This document shows positions 1 through 12,526 of a stretch of DNA of 64,000 bases, piece after piece. The notes below the pieces were generated by a model, which saw nothing but the letters and a program-made list of their open reading frames with translations, was not told the origin of the DNA and made no database searches. Each line of letters opens with the position of its first letter. The stretch's first letter is position 1. The position numbers and the translations under genes are program-made. Source of the stretch: Rhineura floridana (Eukaryota > Chordata > Lepidosauria > Squamata > Rhineuridae); NCBI RefSeq assembly GCF_030035675.1, contig NC_084489.1, forward strand, positions 16,343,001 to 16,407,000, in the 5' to 3' direction.

Positions 1-2049
<2,049 letters not shown>

Positions 2050-2562
2050 TCTTCATGAGGTCAAGCAGCTTTATTGTGATTTGACACTACAATACAGTAG
2101 ATATCCATAAAAAACTCTATAGTGTATATAAATTATTCCTTCCATTCATTATTTTTTTAAAAATGTCCATTACAACTTTGGTACAATGTGGTTTTATTAT
2201 ATATTTTTAAATACTTTTCGCTTCACAAACTCAACACAAAGTACAAAACTAATTTGAATTAGGGATATTATAATCTACACAGTGGTGTTCAGTGGTAGGA
2301 AAAAATCTTACCTCAATGATTTCATGTCACTAGCTAAGCTATAAAGGCATACCTAGCAGACATGACAAAAATATGCACCATTAACCAGCAAACAACTTAT
2401 TACATTTTGTTGTTGTTGTTTTTACATATATCCAGCAGCACTGACTCTATGCCCTCAACCAATTACTCTTGTTGTGTTCCTCATTTTATTTGAAGGCCAT
2501 GAGATAGTTGTCATAAAAAATGCACAGCTACCTTTAGATATTGGTACTAAGATTTCACAGTT
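2050..2562 (-). other. ARPP21: ARPP21 3' untranslated region (predicted)
   Basis: The region runs from the TGA stop at 2563-2565 to about 20 bp past the AATAAA hexamer at 2070-2075, giving a UTR near 510 nt. It is AT-rich with several T-runs. Other TTTATT motifs occur upstream on the plus strand (near 2184 and 2484), so shorter isoforms are possible, and mammalian ARPP21 may use longer 3' ends. The 3' boundary is inferred from the signal alone. Confidence 0.55.
2070..2075 (-). promoter_or_regulatory. ARPP21: poly(A) signal AATAAA
   Basis: TTTATT on the plus strand reads AATAAA in gene orientation, followed by GCTGCTTGACC and then, after roughly 50 bp, a long TTTC polypyrimidine tract that could serve as a U-rich downstream element. 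It is the last canonical hexamer before the microsatellite. Confidence 0.55.
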
Positions 2563-2820
<258 letters not shown>

Positions 2821-5035
2821 CTAAAAGACAAGAAGCAAATTAAAGTATGAACTAAAGTATGAAGAGGCTTATTGTGTTGGCATTGTGGCACAAAACCCAA
2901 GCTGCAAATGCAGAATTGCGTACACCTGTGATTTTAGTGCAGCTTTCAAATGTACAGTCAAAAATACTTTTTAATACCTCCATCTCAGTTATTTTGAACT
3001 TGAGAGGGATCCAGAAAAAAAAGCAGCACCCAGAGAAGTAAATCAAGTTCTGACTTTTTCTGACATTTAAATGATAAATACTATCCGAGATCCTAAATGG
3101 AGGTGCCTAACCTCCATTGCCTGATGCCCTTGTCTTTCTACTGGTTGCATAGATTGACATTATAAACAGCATGGTGAAATCCATTTAACTCTTTTGCCCA
3201 CCACACAATAAAAAATTAAAAGAGGAGGCGCCAGAGGTTCGTATCTCAAATATAGCACAAGGGCAAGAAAGGTGTTTTATCTGATGGAACAAACCTCTGA
3301 AGCTACCAGTTGAAATGCAGAACGGAAAACTGGCATTGACAGAATAACTCTAAATAGACCTGATAAGATATCCAAATAAATGGTCCCTAAATGTTGGTAT
3401 TAAAGCCACTAGTCAAACAAGTTCTTTTAAGATTTGAAAATTACAATTGGTTTCATTGGGCTCTAAACCAGTTTTAAATAAGGAGTAAAAAACAGGTTGT
3501 TTGCCTCCTTCCCTTTTTCAGAAAAGTTAGGATTTGGTCAAGTTAAAAAAGTGAAAATCGTTCATAACTGAATTAAACGTTGGTTTCTTTCTCTAATCCG
3601 TTTAGTGGCAAACATGAAGCTATATAGAAACAGTTACTGATTTTATTAACCATATTTTATTAATGATATTTTAATAGCTTTTTATATTCTTTTTGTGTAT
3701 ACTTTTTGTGTATACTTTTTGTGTATACTTTTGTGCATACAATTTTACTATTATTATCTCTTCTAATAACAGAAAAAAAACCACAGAGCAATTTGAATTC
3801 CATTTTTTTTTTTACTGGAAGGAACTTTATTAGAGTGGTGATGTCAAATTATTACTTTGACATATTGAACTTCAGATAACTGATGTGGGGGAACTGCCTG
3901 GACAGGTTCCAGGGTAGGTTTTGAACACTAAAGCTCACATTAATCCTCCATGTTTGCTGCACAGAGGTGACAAAGAGAACAGGTGGAGAAATCCAAATGA
4001 AGAAGGTAAGATACAGCATACAATCTTCCTTGCAGAGAAAGAATGACAGTTACTGCAGCAAGTGTACTGGGATCAGTCTTTGCTTTCCCATGCTTGTGAG
4101 GGATACTGGACTATGGAATAAATGTAAGCAGTGAGGCTTAAAGGGAGACACCGTCCCCACAGTGCTTTTGATGCTTTTAATATACCAGCAATGGAGACTG
4201 TGACAATATCATTAGATAAAATGTGCCTCCTTTGATATCCTCATCTAGTCTTGATGGAGGTCCTCTGGGCTAAAACAGTTCCATATATATTGTTTTGACT
4301 TTGTGGTCAAGCATGATTTTGCATGATGGAAAACTTGCTTTTTGAAGCCAGAGATGAGCATCATGACTACATGTGGATTCCTTACTCCTCCCTTACACAC
4401 TGGCTTCAGTACAGAGATCCTGATTTAGATTAAGCCAGAACGCCAGGTGCAGTCCTGGTTTATTAACTGACATTAAACCAGAGTTTAATGGTTTGGATAT
4501 AATGGGGAATTCTGGCTCAGTGCAAGCTGGGATCCTTGCACTGAAGCTGGCACACAACAGAAGGAAAGGAGGGGTTAGGGAGGGGCATGCAGCCCTGGCT
4601 TAATAACCCTAGTCAGTCTTTGTGTTGTATCATAAACCCACGCTCTGCTTCACTGTCAGACTTTTTGCAGAGGAAGTAAAATGCTAATACAATGTTATAT
4701 TAAGTTTGTTTACCTTACATCAGCAATATGTTACTAGAGGGATGCAGTGAAAGCCATGGGTTAGCAGCACCCCTGTATCTCTCACTATAATGTATATTGC
4801 TTCCTCCCAGGAAGCAGATGGGTTACAGTACTCTGAGAGGGCCAGAGATCTCCAATAAAGAATTATTGATACTACCACAAAACTACAATTCTCAGGCTCT
4901 TTCTGCTGTAACTGTTAAATTCAATTTCTAGCCAAAATACATATATAAATGTGGACTTCCTATGGCATGGTAGTGCCTTTTATTTTGGCAATATACAATT
5001 CCAAAATGAAGACATTCCATATAGTTGCTTGGTAC
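2821..5035 (-). other. ARPP21: ARPP21 last intron (2.2 kb)
   Basis: The intron starts at a GT donor (GTACC on the minus strand just below 5036) and ends with TTTTAG before 2820. It contains a 13-bp tandem repeat at 3689-3740 and a possible worn inverted-repeat element near 4410-4560. I see no further exon and no RNA gene in it. Confidence 0.8.
3689..3740. repeat. 13-bp tandem repeat, 4 copies
   Basis: The unit CTTTTTGTGTATA is repeated three times almost perfectly, followed by a fourth worn copy containing GTGCATAC. It is a simple minisatellite within the last ARPP21 intron. Confidence 0.9.
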
Positions 5036-5184
5036 CTGATACGACGATATGGCGGGGTACTGAACCATCATGCCTTGCACCTGATTTCCCTGTTGATTAT
5101 TCATTAGGTTCTGACTTTGGGGAGGCTGTAGCATTCCCATGAGTCCTTGGAACCCTTGTTGATTAGGCAAGACAGACTGGTAAC
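5036..5184 (-). CDS. ARPP21: ARPP21 penultimate coding exon (149 bp)
   Basis: The exon encodes a Gln/Asn/Met-rich, disordered segment of the ARPP21 tail: GYQSVLPNQQGFQGLMGM, then PPQSQNLMNNQQGNQVQG, then MMVQYPAISSYQ. It is preceded by a strong polypyrimidine tract ending TTTTTTCCAG and followed by a GTACC donor. It starts in phase 1: its first two bases complete a glycine codon whose first G ends the exon at 51837-51963. It ends in phase 0, which matches the last exon. The agreement of both phases, and the conserved GFQGLMG and SSYQ motifs, make this a confident exon. The coding frame is unbroken. Confidence 0.93.
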
Positions 5185-6113
5185 CTGGAAAAAAACACAA
5201 TACTTGGCTTCAGATATTAACTGCACTTTGGAAAATCCAGTGCTCTTTCAGAAAGTGGGCTTTCATACCTCTTTCTCAGGTCCTGTAATATTTGAAACGG
5301 GAGAAAAACAGGCATCAGCCAAAGACAATTCAGCAGCAAGTATACTTTTTTTTTTTTTTGCTTTTTGGGCCTCCTTCCTACTTTATGGAAGGCTCATAAA
5401 ATACAAGTTCTCTCTATATTAAATGAAAGAAGGCATTGTTCTAGGACAGGAGGTGCAGTTACCTAGGGAAATGTATCTGGATCACAGTTTTGTTTTTGAT
5501 TTCATCTTTGTGCATTATATTATGTATGCTATGATGATTTGTTGTATATTTTGTGTTTGCTTAAACGTTTATTGTTTGAGATGCGCTTTTGTAAAATGAG
5601 AAGCATAAACGGAAAGAATGACAGAGATAAAGAAAATGATTAGGCACAAAAACACAGAAGAGGTGGAGTGACACTTCTGTTCTGTCTATGGACTTTTCAA
5701 TAGAACTGTCAATCAGGGCAATATTATTTTGGGGGGGAAAGTGACCTTACAACATCAATCAGAGAGACATTTTTAATATGAAGCAATCCAGTACTCCTGG
5801 CCAGATGTGCTGTACATGCACAAGTCTTCAGAGCAAGTTATTAGCTCTCAATGGAGTGACATTTGCAGTGATTTTGTTTACTTTCTATTTCCTTGCACAA
5901 TCGAGAGATACCTAGCTGATGATCTCTGAGTCATGGAGTATATTGAAAAACAAACTACTCATGAATAGAAATTGGGCTGCTAGGACACTCATATACTTTC
6001 ACATGGAAATAACATACTATTTGCTTGCTGAAGAAACTCTTATTTACCTGAAGTGAGTTTATTCTTTGAGTGCCACCACAAAGTTGATAGAATGGCACCG
6101 TGCATAATTGAAA

Positions 6114-7815
6114 ATTCACTAATAGGCAAAAAACATTGAGGTTTAAGAATGTACCTATAGCCCACAGATATTTCTATCAAACTTTAAAGCAGGGAAATTG
6201 GGCAGCTATAGTGAATGCACCAGGGAAGCAGGAGATCTGACCTCCTCTCTGAGATATTGAACTGCCCTACACATTTGTAAAAATGCAAACACAATTTGGG
6301 TTGGTCTTTCACAGTCCAATCCACTTGCTGTGTCGCTTGGAAGAATTTGGTAACATGTGCCTCTGAGCATATTGTGAGTGGTGGCAACACCTGCCATCTC
6401 CAAAGATGGAGGATCACATTTTTGTTCATTTCTTGGTGTTCTTCTTACTTTGCTTCTCTTCTGTGTTACTAATGCTTCTACACCTAGAAAATTATATTTC
6501 TCTCATTATTCATTGTAGAAATCTGTGTCAAATTTATTTTTATTAATTTCAAAGCCTTTTTATTGGTCAATGTCATATCATGGTGAAGACAGTCTTTTGA
6601 GTTTCAAATTGGAGGTTATGTTCTATTTCTATTTGGAGTGCATTAACAGTTGAATCTGAAACTACAGTTTGATGTAAAATCAGACTGATTACAATATGTT
6701 GCTACTTCAGCAATGACTCTAGCTGTTGGCAAAAACAAAGTTGGCCTGCCAAAGATGCATGTTTTCAGCCTGCTATGCTTACACTACTCCACTTAAGGAG
6801 TTTTAAACGGTCAATTTAAAAACATAGAGAATTTTGCTATTATTTTTTTCCAATTATTCAGTTCATTTATATACCACATTTTCCACAAATACATATGTGC
6901 TCAAAGCGATTCACACAAACAAACAGTCCAAATGCTGTAGCACAATAATATATAATAAAAGGTATAAGCACTATTATATAAAGCTAAAACAAAAATATTT
7001 AAAAACTAACCCCCAAGCTGATATAAAAATCTCTTCTATCTCCCTGACCCTTGTGGCTAAACCCAAACGGCCAAAAAGTCTTGTGAAAGAAGCTGCATTT
7101 GAAGGCTTCCAGGGCTGGAGGATGGGGTAAGGCAGGTGGAAATAGCCCTCCCCTGATGACAAACATCTCTCTCCTCTCATGCTAGAATATATTTCACCTC
7201 CCACTGTTTTATCTTGTGCAAACTGAGACACTCCTCATGTTCATTGGAAACTATTCTGCAGAACAGTCAGTGCCAGTATTCCACAATTGTTTTTGGAGCT
7301 TTTTTTCAGTGTTGCAAAGTGTTGCTGTACTTCACATATTCACAGAAACAGAAGCAAATGAAAATGATTTACTATAGGAAACGTCACTAAAATGGCCAAG
7401 TAAACCAAATATATGTAAAGTGACTATCTGAACTATATCAACTGTTTTAATATTGTTACGTCCTCTCTGCTAACACAAGATCAGCACAGCACATGTCATG
7501 ATTCTATTAGCTGGGCTGATTGCAGGTGTTGCCACCACTCACCATATGGTCAGAGGCACATGTTACCAAATTCTTCCAAGCTACACAGCAAGTGGATTGG
7601 ACTGTGAAAGACCAACCCAAATTATGTTTGCATTTTTACAAATTTCAAGGGCGGTACAATATCTCAGAGAGGGGGTCAGGCCTCCTGCTCCCTTGGCGCA
7701 TTCACTGTAGTTGCCCAATTTCCCTCCTTTTAAAATTTGATAAAGCTTTGATAAAGTTTGAGAGAAATACCTGTGGGCTATAGGTACATTCTTAAACTGC
7801 AAGGTTTTTTGCCTC
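6114..7815 (+). repeat. Unit A: element with ~280-bp terminal inverted repeats (left arm)
   Basis: Positions 6114-6394 and about 7524-7811 are inverted copies of each other, sharing landmarks such as GGGCAGCTATAGTGAATGCA and GGTTGGTCTTTCACAGTCC. The interior has no coding potential and matches the interior of unit B in reverse complement. The inner end lacks roughly 15 bp present at the matching end of unit B. A LINE-derived fragment interrupts it at 6841-7179. The open frames seen here are mirror images of those in the other terminal repeats and are not genes. Confidence 0.75.
6841..7179 (-). mobile_element. LINE 3'-end fragment inserted in unit A
   Basis: This segment is present in unit A and missing at the matching place in unit B, so it is a later insertion. 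It carries sequence typical of reptile L2/CR1 3' ends on the minus strand (ATATACCACATTTTCC followed by CTCAAAGCGATTCACA) and an A-rich side. The clade is not resolved. Confidence 0.5.
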
Positions 7816-7869
7816 TGCTTTTTAATCCGGGAGGTAAGAAATGGGATCCTGTCCAAGTTTGCTGAGAAT

Positions 7870-8108
7870 GGATTTATCATTTCCATGCTTATTGAGTTCA
7901 GTGGGATTTACTCCCCTGCAATCATGCTTAGGATAGGTGAAACTGACCACAGGGGATGGGGAGGGGAGCAGACAGGAGGGGGGAGGCTTATAGAGTTCAA
8001 TGGTATTTACTTCCATGCAATCATGCTTAAGATAGGTAAAACTGACCATGGGGAGGAGGAAAGGGAGGGGGGAGGGGGAAGGAGGGGATTGGAAGGGGTT
8101 GGGGATGG
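7870..8108 (-). repeat. Core/polypyrimidine array, left half (2 units)
   Basis: Two copies of an 80-bp core in reverse orientation lie at about 7870-7948 and 7986-8047. Each reads GCTTATTGAGTTCA, GGGATTTACTCC, CAATCATGCTTAGG, AACTGACC or close variants, and each is followed by a G-rich (minus-strand C-rich) spacer. A worn third core lies at about 10311-10350 beyond the LTR insertion. These mirror the plus-oriented cores at 10494-10988. Confidence 0.8.
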
Positions 8109-8704
8109 TGTTGAGCCCAGGGGTGTTGAGCTCAGCCTCTCTCCTGAGGATCAAGGAGGGGGAAGGCATGAGTTGCAGGCGCCTCAGCTGTCAGCGGGCA
8201 TGGATGATCCAGCTATTGTTGAGTCTAGCCCAGACCTTGAGGAAGAGAGCGAGCTAGCCGCCCCGCCAGTTCCCATGGATGGCCCTGCCCCTCAATGGGA
8301 CAGCGCTCAGCCTTCAAGCACCCCCACAGAGCCGTTAGGGGAGGATTCCAAAAGAGCAGTAACTCCTCCTGTGCCAAGCAGTATCCTAGAGACGCCCGAC
8401 GCTTCCCAGCCCTCTGCTTCCCCGCCTGCAGATGAGAACCCTGTTCTGTCAGATGAGCCCGTGGAGGCTCGCCCCCCTTCACCGTGCTCACGACGTAGGG
8501 AGAAGCGGACACGGCAGAGCGCGTGTGTGCGAAGGAGTGAGAGATTATGCTCCAAGACCTCTCCTATTTAAGACTGGCGCGCTGTGAATGGGGCGTTGAG
8601 TCAACTTTCATCATACGTTGCAGAGCATGTCTAGAGGGTAGTTAGGGACTTGTAGTGAGTTAGCATAAGGTCTTTTCCATGAGGCGCTCAGCCTTTGGTG
8701 TATC

Positions 8705-8706
<2 letters not shown>

Positions 8707-8789
<83 letters not shown>
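8707..8789. repeat. (ATT)n microsatellite at an L2 3' end
   Basis: About 28 ATT/TTA units lie between the left LTR part and the 3' end of the minus-strand L2. The tract probably grew from the short ATT tail of the LINE. Confidence 0.95.
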
Positions 8790-10156
8790 TATTAAATTTA
8801 TTAGTCGCCCATCTGGCTGGTTGTCCAGCCACTCTGGGTGACGTACAAGATAAAACAATACATTAAAACGTTAAAATTTAAAACCATAACAGTAAAAACC
8901 TAACCCACCCCAAAAGCCTGCCTGAAGAGCCAGGTCTTCAAGGCCCGGCGGAAGCTCATCATAGAAGGGGCATGGCGGAGATCATTTGGGAGAGAGTTCC
9001 ACAGGGTGGGGGCCACTATTGAAAAAGCCCTCTCTCTAGTCCTCACCAGTCTAGCTGTTTTAACCGGTGGGATCGAGAGAAGGTCTTCTGAGGCTGATCT
9101 TGTTGAGCGGCATCCCTGACGATGCTGGAGGCGCTCCTTCAGATAGACTGGACCGAGACTGTATAGGGATTTAAAGGTCAAAACCAACACCTTGAATTGG
9201 GACCGGCAACTAACTGGTAACCAGTGCAACTCTTTCAGCACTGGAGTTATGTGATCTCGCCGGCGGCTGCATTTAATCAGGCACGCCGCTGCGTTCTGAA
9301 CCAGTTGCAGCTTCCGGACCGTTTTCAAGGGTAACCCCACGTAGAGCGCATTACAGTAGTCTAGGCGAGAAGTGACCAGGGCATGTACTACCGGTGGGAG
9401 CAGATGGTTGGGAAGGTAGGGGTGCAGCCTCCGTATCAGATGGAGTTGATACAGCACCGCCCGGCTCACAGCCGAGACTTGAGCCTCCATGGTCAGCTGG
9501 GAGTCAAGAATGACCCCCAGGCTGCGGACCTGGTCTTTCAGGGGCAATCATACCCCATTGAGCACCAGGTCCACATCCCCCAGCCTTCCCTTGTCTCCCA
9601 CAAACAGTACCTCGGTTTTGTCAGGGTTCAGCTTCAGCTTATTCCTTCCCATCCAGCCACTCACCGACTCTAGGCACTTGGACAGGGTTTCTACAGCCAA
9701 CCTCGGTGAAGATTTAAATGAGAGATAGACCTGCGTGTCATCCGCATACTGATGACATTGCAGCCCAAATCTCCTGATGATTGCCCCCAGCGGCTTTATA
9801 TAGATGTTGAACAGCATCAGGGAGAGGATGGAACCCTGTGGCACCCCACAAGTGAGAGGCCAAGGATCCGAAACCTCATCCTCCAATGCCACTCTTTGGT
9901 ACCTACCAGAGAGGAAGGAATGGAACCACTGCAATACAGTGCCCTCCATGCCTAACCTCTTCAGGCGGTCCAGGAGGATAACGTGGTCAACGGTATCGAA
10001 AGTCGCTGAGAGATCAAGGAGGGCATTCGCCCCTATCCCACGCCCTCGTCATATCATCTACCAAGGCGACCAAGGCTGTTTCAATCCCATGTCCAGGCCT
10101 GAAGCCCGATTGAAATGGATCCAGATAACCCGCTTCCTCCAAGTGCGCTTGCAATT
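8790..10156 (-). mobile_element. L2-type LINE, 5'-truncated, in LTR copy 1
   Basis: The minus strand encodes the reverse transcriptase from about LDPFQSGFRPG onward, with GVPQGSILS, the catalytic YADDTQVYLS and LNPDKTEVLFVG. One in-frame stop after VDLVLNGV separates this from the rest of the C-terminal region (PLKDQVRSLGVILDS, SRLDYCNALYVGLP, LHWLPVSCRSQFKVL, TLWNSLPNDLR). A frame change separates the far upstream part near 9950. The 3' UTR starts with the stop near 8900 and ends in the ATT tract. The 3' end (CCCATCTGGCTGG, CCACTCTGGG) defines a subfamily seen again at 37395-37645. It is truncated upstream of the RT, as is usual for dead-on-arrival copies. Confidence 0.9.
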
Positions 10157-10354
10157 ATGTTAATAAAGCAAGAGTTCCTTGCACCCTTGTCTCCGACTCA
10201 TGGTTTCCGCTCTGAACCAGACAGATGGGGAGGGAGGGTCAAAGGAAGGGGGAGGGAAGAGGCAAGAGGGATGGTATAGGAGGGAGGAGAAGGGAGGGTG
10301 GGTTTGATTGTTTGCATACTTTTTGAGTTCAATGGGATTTATTTCTGTGCAATC

Positions 10355-10493
10355 ATGTTTGAAAATGGAAATGGACTGCTTTCAAGTCAATCCTGACTTA
10401 TGTAGACCCTATGAATAGGGTTTTCATGGTAAACGGTATTCAGAGGTGGTTTTACCATTGCCTTCCTCTGAGGCTGAGAGGCAGTGACTTTCC
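10355..10493 (-). mobile_element. tRNA-type SINE fragment with BovB-like tail
   Basis: The plus strand reads AAATGGAAATGGACTGC, then CCTATGAATAGGGTTTTCAT, then a segment ending TCTGAGGCTGAGAGGCAGTG. This is the 3' part of the same SINE family found at 27228-27510 and, in the other orientation, 35077-35200. It lies exactly where the surrounding core array switches orientation. Confidence 0.7.
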
Positions 10494-10988
10494 TTGCAAA
10501 TGATCAAACCTGCCCTCCCCTCCCCCTCCCTTTGCCCCCTCCAATATGGTCCTTCCCCCTTCCCCTCCTCCTCTCCCATGGTCAGTTTTTCCTATCCTAA
10601 CCATGACTGCATAGGAGTAAATCCCATTGAACTCAATAAGCATGCAAATGATCAGACCTGATTTTTCCCCTCCTGCCCCTCCTCTACCTTACTCCTCCCC
10701 TCCTCTTGCTTCTTCCTCCTCCCCTGCCCACTCCAGCCCTCCCTCCCTCCCCCCTGGTCAGTTTTACCCATCCTAAGCATGATTGCACGGGAGTAAATTG
10801 CACTGAATTCAACAAACATGCAAATTATTAAACCTGTCCTTCTCCCCTCCCCATCCTGCCTGCTCCCATCCCAGTCCTGCCCTCTGTGTTTCCTCTCCTC
10901 ATTCCCTGTGGTCAGTTTCACCTATCCTAAGTATGATTGCAGGGGAGTAAATCCCACTGAACTCAATAAGCATGGAAATGATCAATCC
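10494..10988 (+). repeat. Core/polypyrimidine array, right half (3 units plus a partial)
   Basis: Full 80-81-bp cores lie at 10580-10660, 10756-10836 and 10910-10988, with a partial one at 10494-10511. Each runs from GGTCAGTTTTACC through CCTAAGCATGATTGCA and GTAAATCCCACTGAACTCAA to CATGCAAATGATCAAACCTG with variants. Spacers of 70-95 bp are nearly pure C/T. Spacing is irregular (176 and 154 bp). Confidence 0.85.
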
Positions 10989-11047
10989 ATTCTCAGCAAA
11001 CTTGGACAGGATCCCATTTCTTACCTCCCGGATTAAAAAGCAGGGAA

Positions 11048-12372
11048 ATTCACTAATAGGCAAAAAACCTTGCAGTTTAAGAATGTACCTATAGCCCACA
11101 GCTATTTCTATCAAACTTTAAAAAGCAGGGAAATTGGGCAGCTATAGTGAATGCACCGGGGAGCAGGAGACCTGACCTCCTCTCTGAGATATTGGACTGT
11201 CCTACAAATTTGTCAGAATGCAAACACAATTTGGGTTGGTCTTTCACAGTCCTGTGTAGCTTGGAAGAATTTGGTAACATGTGCCTCTGAGCATATGGTG
11301 AGTGGTGGCAACACCCGCAATCAGCCCAAATAATAGAAAGAAGACATGTGCTGTGCTGATCTTGTTTTAGCAGGGAGGAAGCAACATTATTGAGACAGTT
11401 GATACAGTTCAGATGGTCACTTTAAATATGTCTGATTTACTTTGCAATTTTAGTGAAGTTTCCTATAAGAAATCATTTTCTTTTGTTTCTATTTCTGTGA
11501 ATATGTGAAGTAGAGCACTAAAAAAACTCCAAACATAATTGTGGAATAATGGCACTATTCTGCAAAATAGTCTCCAGTGGACCTCAGAAGTATCTCAATT
11601 TGCACAAGATAAGACAGTGGAAGGTGAAATATATTCTAGCAAATTTCTAGGTGTGCTCTATGTTTTTAATTGACCGTGCCAACCTTGCCTTAAATGAAGT
11701 GGTTTAAACATAGGAGGCTGAAAACATGCATCCTCTTTTTTCCCACAGCTAAGAGTCATTGCTGAAGTAGCAACATATTGTAATCAGTCTGATTTTACAT
11801 CAAACTGCAGTTTCAGATTCAACTGTTCAGATTCAACCCAAAATAGAAATAGAACATAACCTCCAGTTTGAAACACAAAAGGCTGTCTGCACCATCATAT
11901 GACATTGACCAATAAAAAGGCTTTGAAATTAATAAAATAAATTTGACACAGATTTCTAGGATGAATGATGAGGGAAATAAATTTTTCTAGTTTAGATTCT
12001 CTGTAGAAACATTAGTAACACAGGAAAGAAGCAAAGTAAGAAGAACACCAACAAACATACAAAAATATAATTCTCTGTCTTTGGAGATGACAGGTGTTGC
12101 CACCACTCACCATATGCTCAGAGGCACATGTTACCAAATTCTTCCAAGCTACACAGCAAGTGGATTGGACTGTGAAAGACCAACCCAAATTGTGTTTGCA
12201 TTCTGACAAATTTGTAGGGCAGTCCAATATCTCAGAGAGGAGGTCAGGTCTCCTGCTTACCTGGTGCATTCACTATAGCTGCCCAATTTCCCTGCTTTTT
12301 AAAGTTTGATGGAAATATCTGTGGGCTATAGGTACGTTCTTAAACCGCAAGGTTTTTTGCCTATTAGTGAAT
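11048..12372 (-). repeat. Unit B: inverted copy of unit A (right arm)
   Basis: Positions 11048-11325 and about 12090-12372 are inverted copies of each other and of the ends of unit A. The interior matches unit A in reverse complement, for example GACCAATAAAAAGGCTTTG at about 11910. Its ends are more complete than those of A. No protein frame is supported. Confidence 0.75.
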
Positions 12373-12526
12373 CATCATAATGTTTTGATTGTGACATACT
12401 GGAACAACGATGCTAGTGGTTACTTTGTATGAAGAATAATGTGGGATTGGATTATATGAGAGAATATAGGATAGTGTTTAGGAGATCCTGACTTCACATC
12501 TCAGCCTGGTAAACATTTAATTGAAT

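Larger units (their letters stand above)
8109..10223 (+). mobile_element. Solo LTR, copy 1 (LTR retroelement fossil), split by an L2 LINE
   Basis: The element starts TGTTGAGCC and ends CCAGACA, and is flanked by the 5-bp direct repeat GATGG (8104-8108 and 10224-10228). TG...CA ends plus a 5-bp target duplication are typical of LTR retroelements (Gypsy-type or class I ERV). Without the L2 at 8707-10156 the LTR is about 666 bp. It has a TATA-like TATTTAAG near 8564, AATAAA near 10160 and, upstream of these, a long open stretch coding for a Pro/Ser-rich peptide with a basic end. No internal region or partner LTR is present nearby, so it is a recombined relic. It is older than the L2 in it and younger than the array it entered. 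Confidence 0.8.
6114..12372. mobile_element. Composite foldback / palindrome-like element, family unknown
   Basis: The ends are inverted copies: the left starts ATTCACTAATAGGC and the right ends GCCTATTAGTGAAT. The inversion continues inward for most of the length. 6114-7815 (unit A) is the reverse complement of 11048-12372 (unit B) apart from an insertion. 7815-7948 mirrors 10910-11047, and cores of an 80-bp repeat point left in the left half and right in the right half. The switch of orientation lies near 10.35-10.5 kb, where a SINE sits. A solo LTR containing an L2 LINE (8109-10223) is a later insertion in the left half. Without it the structure is about 4.1 kb. No transposase-like frame is visible and no convincing target-site duplication flanks it. 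It could be a nonautonomous DNA element with giant inverted repeats or an inverted duplication of a smaller repeat. Confidence 0.7.

Noticed and set aside
4410-4560. Possible worn hAT-like inverted-repeat element
   Set aside because: AAACCAG and CTGGTTT words hint at a palindrome, but arms and target repeats could not be traced convincingly.
7885-8571. 228-codon open frame as a host protein gene
   Set aside because: Its first part translates the repeat array and its second part lies in a solo LTR that recurs at 15690-16337, so it is repeat-derived.
6114-12372. CACTA (EnSpm) superfamily label for the foldback element
   Set aside because: The ends contain CACTA and TAGTG, but they lie three bases inside the shared terminus, and no 2-3-bp target duplication fits.
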